A stretch of 37,815 bases of DNA from Dulcicalothrix desertica PCC 7102 (lineage in GTDB: Bacteria > Cyanobacteriota > Cyanobacteriia > Cyanobacteriales > Nostocaceae): the NCBI RefSeq assembly GCF_003991905.1, contig NZ_RSCL01000002.1:160321-198135 (forward strand). Direction: 5' to 3'. Below the pieces are notes generated by a model. That model was not told the DNA's origin and ran no database searches. It saw only the letters and a program-made list of their open reading frames with translations. A program made the position numbers and the translations under genes. This document shows, one piece after another, positions 32,791-37,815 of this stretch (position 1 is its first letter; every line of letters starts with the position of its first letter).

Positions 32791-34287
32791 TTAGACTGTG
32801 ACTTTTTCTAGGACTAGTTTTGTGCGTTTGACTTGTTCGGGTATGGCTACAGGGTAGTCACCAGTGAAACATGCTGAACAAAAGCTGTTGGTGTCTTCTT
32901 GGGTTTCTTCTAGCATTCCTTCCCAACTGAGGTAGGCAAGACTATCTACTTGTAGTTGTTTGCGAATTTCTTCTACAGAGAAGCGTGCGGCAATTAGCTG
33001 GTCTTGAGTGTCTGTATCTATACCGTAGAAACAAGGGTGAGTGACTGGGGGTGAGGATATTCGCATATGCACTTCGATGGCGCCTGCGTCACGCAAAGCT
33101 TTTACTAGTTTACGGCTAGTTGTACCTCGCACAATCGAGTCATCAATAATTATCACTCTTTTGCCAACCAGAACATCTTTGAGTGGGTTAAGTTTCATTT
33201 TAATTCCCGACTCACGCATTGCTTGTGTAGGTTGGATAAATGTACGTCCAACGTAGCGGTTTTTAATTAATCCCTCAGCGTATTTAACTCCTGATTCTTG
33301 GGAGTAACCAATTGCAGCAGGTATTCCTGAGTCTGGTACACCAAATACTATATCCGCTTCTACAGGAGATTCAATCGCAAGTCGGCGCCCTAAGCGCATT
33401 CGATAGCTATATAATGTTTCGTTGTGCATTAAACTATCTGGACGTGCGAAGTAAATCATTTCAAACACGCATAGTTTTCTTTGTGGCTTTTTGCTCCAAT
33501 GATATGATGCTAATCCAGCTTCGGTAATCCATACAACCTCACCTGGCTCAACATCACGCAAATAATCGGCACCAATTATATCTAAACCACAAGTTTCTGA
33601 TGATAATACATAGCGAACCGGATTAGAGCCAATTGTACCTATTACTAGTGGACGAATACCATTGGGGTCACGTACACCCATTATTCCTACTGGTGTACCC
33701 ACTACTAAACTAAATGCACCTTCACAACGATGAAATGCTTTGATGGCGCCATCTAACCAGTCTAATCCGGCGCCTACCTCCTGCGCGATTGCATATGCTA
33801 TCATTTCGGAATCAGTCGTTGTCACCAAGTTAATACTGTCTTTTACAAGTTCGTCACGCAATTTTACAGTATTGACTAAGTTCCCATTATGTGCTAAAGC
33901 TAATTTACCTAACCGCGTATCTACAACAGCAGGTTGAGCATTAACTCTACGACTAGAACCTGTAGTCGAATAGCGCGTGTGACCGACACCAATTGTACCA
34001 GGCAGTTCGCTTAAAACCGATTCGTTAAAGACTTGGGATACTAGACCCATGTCTTTGTATAAATGAACGGTGTCACCAAGAAACGTAGCAATACCTGCTG
34101 ATTCTTGACCTCGGTGTTGCAGTGCATACAATCCGAAATAAGTCAGTTTGGCAACATCCTCATCGGGTGCGTAAATGCCAAAAACTCCACAAGCTTCTTC
34201 TGGCTTGTCGGGTCGTTCATGATAGTTGCTATCCTCGTTGGTTGGTTGGGAATCGCAATCCGAAGTGACGGGATGATTGGGAACCAT
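32791..34287 (-). CDS. purF: Amidophosphoribosyltransferase (glutamine PRPP amidotransferase)
   Basis: The 498-aa protein catalyses the first committed step of purine synthesis, making phosphoribosylamine from PRPP and glutamine. After a ~32-residue N-terminal extension, EEACGVFGIYAP carries the Cys that becomes the N-terminal nucleophile of the glutaminase domain after propeptide removal. RGQESAGIATF follows. The PRPP loop is VIIIDDSIVRGTTSRKL near 377-393. Cys residues in KLCVFEM, HPCFYG and CSACF match the iron-sulfur cluster ligands of the Bacillus-type enzyme. It lies downstream of purL, separated by heptamer repeats. Confidence 0.96.
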   Translation of the reverse strand: MVPNHPVTSDCDSQPTNEDSNYHERPDKPEEACGVFGIYAPDEDVAKLTYFGLYALQHRGQESAGIATFLGDTVHLYKDMGLVSQVFNESVLSELPGTIGVGHTRYSTTGSSRRVNAQPAVVDTRLGKLALAHNGNLVNTVKLRDELVKDSINLVTTTDSEMIAYAIAQEVGAGLDWLDGAIKAFHRCEGAFSLVVGTPVGIMGVRDPNGIRPLVIGTIGSNPVRYVLSSETCGLDIIGADYLRDVEPGEVVWITEAGLASYHWSKKPQRKLCVFEMIYFARPDSLMHNETLYSYRMRLGRRLAIESPVEADIVFGVPDSGIPAAIGYSQESGVKYAEGLIKNRYVGRTFIQPTQAMRESGIKMKLNPLKDVLVGKRVIIIDDSIVRGTTSRKLVKALRDAGAIEVHMRISSPPVTHPCFYGIDTDTQDQLIAARFSVEEIRKQLQVDSLAYLSWEGMLEETQEDTNSFCSACFTGDYPVAIPEQVKRTKLVLEKVTV

Positions 34288-34606
34288 GCGCTTATATGCT
34301 CCTGATGATAAGATGTCGGTCAGTCACAGGGATGAACAATTTTCCAGTTCGGGAAAACTGGAAAAAGTTAAGAGAATTGGAAAAAATCGAAAAATATTCC
34401 GTTTGGTAGTGGTGGAAGAACAATTAAATATTTCTTAACCATCCATTAAAACAGTACCGCAAAATCAGTCAAAAGTGATGAATTTTTAGTGCTGAGTGCT
34501 GAGTGCTGAGTGCTGAGTGCTGAGTGCTGAGTTGGAACTTTTAACTCCTAACTCCTAACTCCTAACTCCTAACTTTTGACTTTACTCAGCACCCAGCACT
34601 TTTTAC
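34288..34606. other. purL-purF spacer with heptamer repeats
   Basis: About 320 bp. It includes the purF ribosome site region (AGGAG on the minus strand about 13 bp before the ATG) and a dense block of heptamer repeats. No gene is seen. Confidence 0.55.
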
Positions 34607-34616
34607 TCAGCACTCT
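34489..34616. repeat. STRR block: AGTGCTG and TAACTCC heptamers
   Basis: Six tandem AGTGCTG units (34489-34530) are followed by four TAACTCC units (34542-34569) and then by ACTCAGCACCCAGCACT and ACTCAGCACT. The last two are the complement of the first array, so the whole block can fold into one large hairpin between purL and purF. Confidence 0.85.
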
Positions 34617-36952
34617 ATTAAAAGTCTTCGTTCGATAGCGTTAAGAAAGTTTGAGCTAATTTCTTCAATCGTAACTCTGATTAAAGTTTGGTTATCAGAT
34701 GTTGTTACCTGTAAACCTGTGTCGCAATTACCGACCTTGCCAAGTTTTTGCCAATGATTAGCCAAGTTTTTATTTATGTATGATTCCCATTCTATTTGTA
34801 GTTCTGGTGGTACAGAGACTACTATTCTGGCGCCACTTTCTCCAAACAGCAATTCATCAGGGCGTATATTAGCTATGTCGCTGGATAGTAATTCTATAGT
34901 GGCGCCGCATTTAGAAGCAATACAACATTCTGCAAGTGCTACAGTTAAACCACCTTCCGCACAGTCATGTGCTGAACGTATCCAATTAAGATGAATTCCT
35001 TCACGGCAAACTTTTTGGACTCGACGTTCTAAATCAAAATCGATACGTGGCGGTTTACCAGCAATCGTATTATGAATTGTCGCTAAATATTCTGATGCGC
35101 CTAGTTCGGTTTTAGATTGTACAGTTACACCTAATAAGTAAATTACATCACCTGGTTTTTGCCAAGCTTGTCCACAAATATTGTTTAAATTGCTGATTGC
35201 ACCAACCATTCCCACTACAGGTGTTGGATAAATTGCTTGTGGATTTCCCTGTGAATCGAGCGTTTCATTATACAAAGAAACATTTCCACCTGTGACGGGA
35301 GTCTCTAATTCGCGACAACCTTCTGCTAAACCTCGACAAGCTTCTGATAATTGCCAGTAACCTATGGGTTTTTCTGGACTACCAAAATTTAAGTTATCTG
35401 TAACTGCTAAAGGTTCGGCACCTACACAGCTAAGATTACGTGCAGCTTCAGCAACAACCGCTTTGGCGCCTTCATATGGGTCAAGATAAACGTAACGCGG
35501 ATTGCAGTCAACAGTAGCAGCAACACCTGAAGAGAAAGTAGAATTTTGTACTCCTTCGAGGGGACGTAATCTTAATATTGCAGCATCGGCGCCACCAGGA
35601 AGCATAACCGTATTATTCTGGACTTGATGGTCATATTGACGGTAAACCCAACGTTTCGATGCAATAGTTGGTGTATCGAGCAAAGTTAATAAAACATCGT
35701 TCCAACTTAGCTTTTTACCTTGCACCTCAATACCAGATGCTGTACAGTTAGGTAATTTTTCAGGTGTCCATTCCCAAGCTTTTTGGGCATATTCTGGTGG
35801 TTCTTTGAGTAATGCGCGCTCATATAAAGGGGTATTTTCTGCCAATGCCGAAGCCGGAATAAGGGCGGCAATTTCTCCCTTGAATAAAATTCGGACTATG
35901 GGTTCTTCAATTACGGTACCTGCAACAACTGCTTGAAGTCCCCAACGATGGAAAATATCGATTAACTCTTGTTCGCGTCCTTTGTGTGCCACAAACAACA
36001 TCCGTTCTTGTGACTCAGAAAGTAGGTATTCATAAGGCACCATTCCAGTTTCCCGCACTGGTACTTTATCTAAATCAAACTCAATCCCCACTCCACCTTT
36101 TGCCGCCATTTCAGAAGTAGAACAAGTAATACCTGCTGCTCCCATATCTTGGGCAGCTACGACGGCGCCTGTTTTAAATGCTTCTAAACAAGCTTCAATT
36201 AAAGATTTCTCTAAAAATGGGTCGCCTACCTGTACAGCCGGACGGTCATCCATTGATTCCGAACTCAGTTCCGCACTTGCAAAACTGGCGCCTCCCATAC
36301 CATCGCGTCCTGTTGTGGAACCAACATATAATACAGGGTTGCCAAATCCAGAGGCGCCGGATTTTACTATTTCTGGCGTTTCCATTAACCCTAGTGCCAT
36401 TACATTCACTAAAGGGTTGCCAGAATAAGCTGGGTCAAAATAAACTTCTCCACCAACAGTGGGCACCCCAACGGAATTGCCGTAGTGACTTATACCAGCA
36501 ACTACACCTTGAAATAATCTCTGAGTTCTAGAATCCTCTAAGGAACCGAATCGCAGCGAATTTAGTACAGCAATTGGACGCGCACCCATTGTAAAAATAT
36601 CTCTAAGTATACCACCAACACCTGTAGCGGCGCCTTGAAATGGTTCGACGGCAGAAGGGTGATTATGCGATTCGATTTTAAAAGCTAGTTGTAACCCGTC
36701 ACCAATGTCTACAACACCAGCATTTTCACCGGGACCAACGAGAACGCGCTTACCTGTGGTAGGGAACTGCTTTAATAAAGGTCGAGAATTTTTATAACAG
36801 CAGTGTTCTGACCACATTACACCAAACATTCCCAACTCAGCTTTATTGGGATGGCGCCCTAATCTATTAAATATTTCTTGGTATTCTTCGGGCTTAATAC
36901 CTTCTTCGGCGATTTCTTGAGGAGAAAACGGAGGTTGTGAGGAGACGGTCAT
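34607..36952 (-). CDS. purL: Phosphoribosylformylglycinamidine synthase, large subunit II
   Basis: The 781-aa product is the ATP-dependent PurL subunit of the three-protein (PurS/PurQ/PurL) type, as shown by its length and the lack of a C-terminal glutaminase domain. Motifs include [17 protein letters not shown] near 43-59, [14 protein letters not shown] near 72-85, [35 protein letters not shown] near 268-282, [10 protein letters not shown] and [15 protein letters not shown]. It converts FGAR to FGAM in purine synthesis in the cytosol. It is encoded just upstream of purF on the same strand. Confidence 0.96.
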   Translation of the reverse strand: MTVSSQPPFSPQEIAEEGIKPEEYQEIFNRLGRHPNKAELGMFGVMWSEHCCYKNSRPLLKQFPTTGKRVLVGPGENAGVVDIGDGLQLAFKIESHNHPSAVEPFQGAATGVGGILRDIFTMGARPIAVLNSLRFGSLEDSRTQRLFQGVVAGISHYGNSVGVPTVGGEVYFDPAYSGNPLVNVMALGLMETPEIVKSGASGFGNPVLYVGSTTGRDGMGGASFASAELSSESMDDRPAVQVGDPFLEKSLIEACLEAFKTGAVVAAQDMGAAGITCSTSEMAAKGGVGIEFDLDKVPVRETGMVPYEYLLSESQERMLFVAHKGREQELIDIFHRWGLQAVVAGTVIEEPIVRILFKGEIAALIPASALAENTPLYERALLKEPPEYAQKAWEWTPEKLPNCTASGIEVQGKKLSWNDVLLTLLDTPTIASKRWVYRQYDHQVQNNTVMLPGGADAAILRLRPLEGVQNSTFSSGVAATVDCNPRYVYLDPYEGAKAVVAEAARNLSCVGAEPLAVTDNLNFGSPEKPIGYWQLSEACRGLAEGCRELETPVTGGNVSLYNETLDSQGNPQAIYPTPVVGMVGAISNLNNICGQAWQKPGDVIYLLGVTVQSKTELGASEYLATIHNTIAGKPPRIDFDLERRVQKVCREGIHLNWIRSAHDCAEGGLTVALAECCIASKCGATIELLSSDIANIRPDELLFGESGARIVVSVPPELQIEWESYINKNLANHWQKLGKVGNCDTGLQVTTSDNQTLIRVTIEEISSNFLNAIERRLLIEC

Positions 36953-37328
36953 ATTGAACTATGCACCATAGGAACAGACGAATATTTTACCTATTTCTGT
37001 CGCCACTGTGTTAATTACCTGGGTCTAGAAACCGGGTTTATACACATTCATTGTCGCAGACAAATCGTCATTTTTATAACAGATATTAAAGAAGAAACCC
37101 GGTTTCTAAGATTTTAGTCATTTTAACTGATTAGCCGTTATTATATAAAGTATTGGCATAGCTTATTGACATTGTAATTTTGCTTACAGTTATAAATGAC
37201 ATTATATGCATAGGTACCAGAAAAATCTGTATCAAGCATAGCGCTAGGTTTTTTAAGGTTCAAACTGAATAGGTAAATTCAGGCGCCCTTGAAGAAGAGG
37301 GATGATACAAAACAGCAGGCGCCTGTGT
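36953..37328. other. Intergenic region between purL and the sRNA array
   Basis: No gene is seen. It includes a perfect 13-bp inverted repeat AGAAACCGGGTTT (37027-37039) / AAACCCGGTTTCT (37095-37107) and an AT-rich stretch. Two GGCGCC sites lie near 37282 and 37318. Confidence 0.5.
37027..37107. repeat. Inverted repeat AGAAACCGGGTTT / AAACCCGGTTTCT
   Basis: A perfect 13-bp inverted repeat with a ~55-base centre. It may be the remnant of a small palindromic element. It lies upstream of purL, outside its coding region. Confidence 0.65.
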
Positions 37329-37393
37329 TGTGATGAGAATCACATTGATACATGATTAAGATCGTCTTCTTACGGTTGTGAAACTGGAATAAT
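37329..37393 (+). promoter_or_regulatory. Promoter of sRNA copy 1: CRP-type palindrome and -10 box
   Basis: TGTGA-TGAGAA-TCACA (37329-37344) is a perfect CRP-consensus palindrome. A -10-like AATAAT is at 37388-37393, about 7 bases before the predicted start. No good -35 element is present, as expected for an activator-dependent promoter. Confidence 0.7.
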
Positions 37394-37398
37394 AAGGA

Positions 37399-37473
37399 TA
37401 CTGAACTCTAGCCGAGTCATTAATAGGGAACACACTAAGCGCCGACAGCCTTTTACAAGACTGTCGGTTTTTT
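37399..37473 (+). ncRNA. Tandem small RNA, copy 1
   Basis: The ~75-nt unit begins CTGAACTCTAGCCGAG. It has a short 5' stem (ACTC/GAGT), then an unpaired middle (CATTAATAGGGAACACAC), and ends in the strong hairpin CCGACAG (37442-37448) / CTGTCGG (37461-37467) followed by TTTTTT. It contains no plausible coding frame. It differs from copy 2 only in the terminator loop. The transcription start is inferred from the -10 box. Confidence 0.75.
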
Positions 37474-37506
37474 GTTTTACACGTAAATCCGTTTAATTGC
37501 TTATAA

Positions 37507-37571
37507 TGTGACGCTAATCACAAACTTATATGATATTGGTCGTATCGCGCACAGTATAAGGGGTGCATAAT
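37507..37571 (+). promoter_or_regulatory. Promoter of sRNA copy 2: CRP-type palindrome and -10 box
   Basis: TGTGA-CGCTAA-TCACA (37507-37522) is again a perfect palindrome, with a different 6-bp spacer. The -10 box CATAAT is at 37566-37571. The palindrome centre lies about 64 bp upstream of the predicted start, a class I activator distance. Confidence 0.72.
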
Positions 37572-37578
37572 AAAAGAC

Positions 37579-37654
37579 AACTGAACTCTAGCCGAGTCAT
37601 TAATAGGGAACACACTAAGCGCCGACAGCCTTTGAACAAGACTGTCGGTTTTTT
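37579..37654 (+). ncRNA. Tandem small RNA, copy 2
   Basis: The same unit 180 bp downstream of copy 1. The terminator stem is CCGACAG (37622-37628) / CTGTCGG (37642-37648) with T-run 37649-37654. The RNA part is identical to copy 3 as far as the window shows, and one base longer than copy 1 in the loop (TTTGA against TTTT). Confidence 0.75.
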
Positions 37655-37686
37655 GTTTTTGTACTCACAGCTTTCGTTGTTGACAG

Positions 37687-37751
37687 TGTGACGTGTATCA
37701 CAAGCATTGATGATTAAAATCGTATCGCAAACAGAATAAGGGGTGCATAAT
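37687..37751 (+). promoter_or_regulatory. Promoter of sRNA copy 3: CRP-type palindrome and -10 box
   Basis: TGTGA-CGTGTA-TCACA (37687-37702), perfect palindrome, with CATAAT at 37746-37751. The palindrome centre is 66.5 bp from the repeat anchor, the same as in copy 2. Between the palindrome and the -10 box the sequence has diverged more than the sites themselves. Confidence 0.72.
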
Positions 37752-37758
37752 AAAAGAC

Positions 37759-37815
37759 AACTGAACTCTAGCCGAGTCATTAATAGGGAACACACTAAGC
37801 GCCGACAGCCTTTGA
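37759..37815 (+). ncRNA. Tandem small RNA, copy 3 (cut by the window end)
   Basis: Starts exactly 180 bp after copy 2 and is identical to it for all the bases present. The window ends in the terminator loop, so the array may continue to the right. Confidence 0.72.

Noticed and set aside
34489-34569. CRISPR-like or coding repeats near purL
   Set aside because: They are contiguous heptamers without spacers, typical of STRR sequences in filamentous cyanobacteria.
37526-37795. An 89-codon minus-strand frame over the sRNA array
   Set aside because: It repeats itself because the DNA repeats, runs through two terminators in reverse, and has no protein-like features.
37399-37815. A CRISPR array
   Set aside because: The period is 180 bp and the repeated part is ~75 bp with a terminator and promoter, not short repeats with unique spacers of equal size.
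1-37815. tRNA or rRNA genes
   Set aside because: No cloverleaf with a GGTTCGAATCC-type T arm or conserved rRNA segment was found on either strand by eye.

Overview
The window looks like chromosomal DNA of a filamentous, Nostocales-type cyanobacterium of moderate-to-low GC. The evidence is: the cyanobacterial DUF3038/DUF4335 gene pair, an FHA-domain penicillin-binding protein, a glycine-rich RRM protein, a bioY-lspA pair, heptanucleotide STRR repeats, and several families of short dispersed palindromic repeats. Two base-level features stand out by eye. The hexamer GGCGCC occurs about 80 times, where roughly 2-3 would be expected. GATC occurs only about 7 times, and I found no classic HIP1 (GCGATCGC).

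Layout. 0.1-4.0 kb: a minus-strand cluster of an AraC-type regulator, a SnoaL-like protein, two zinc-less medium-chain dehydrogenases and a small muconolactone-isomerase-like protein. 4.3-9.0 kb: a decaying accessory island. It holds a RelE-type toxin with a one-base frameshift beside an intact antitoxin, an unknown 241-aa gene, a broken small-helical-protein/retropepsin pair, an intact RHH-like/HNH pair, and a GTPase and a Uma2 nuclease that have both lost their 5' ends at one head-to-head junction. 9.3-16.3 kb: a dynamin-like GTPase, an ExoD protein and a MacA/MacB/ATPase efflux system. 16.6-17.5 kb: a small two-gene module whose HEPN-like gene is interrupted by a ~79-bp MITE-like element. 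17.7-22 kb: the phosphate uptake operon pstSCAB with a candidate Pho box. 22.3-31.9 kb: bioY, lspA, a secreted proline/threonine-rich repeat protein, FHA-PBP, DUF4335, DUF3038, apt, a DppB-type permease and a small conserved protein. 32.1-37.0 kb: an RRM RNA-binding protein whose leader can form a perfect 13-bp hairpin over its ribosome binding site, then purF and purL.

The most interesting element is at the right edge (37.3-37.8 kb). It is a tandem array of at least three nearly identical ~75-nt small-RNA units, two of them with a visible complete terminator hairpin. The repeat period is exactly 180 bp, and each unit is preceded by a perfect CRP-type palindrome (TGTGA-N6-TCACA) about 60-65 bp upstream of the predicted start. 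The organisation recalls NsiR1, the multicopy sRNA upstream of hetF in heterocystous cyanobacteria. I cannot confirm homology by sequence, and a CRP-site-per-copy design would be notable in any case.
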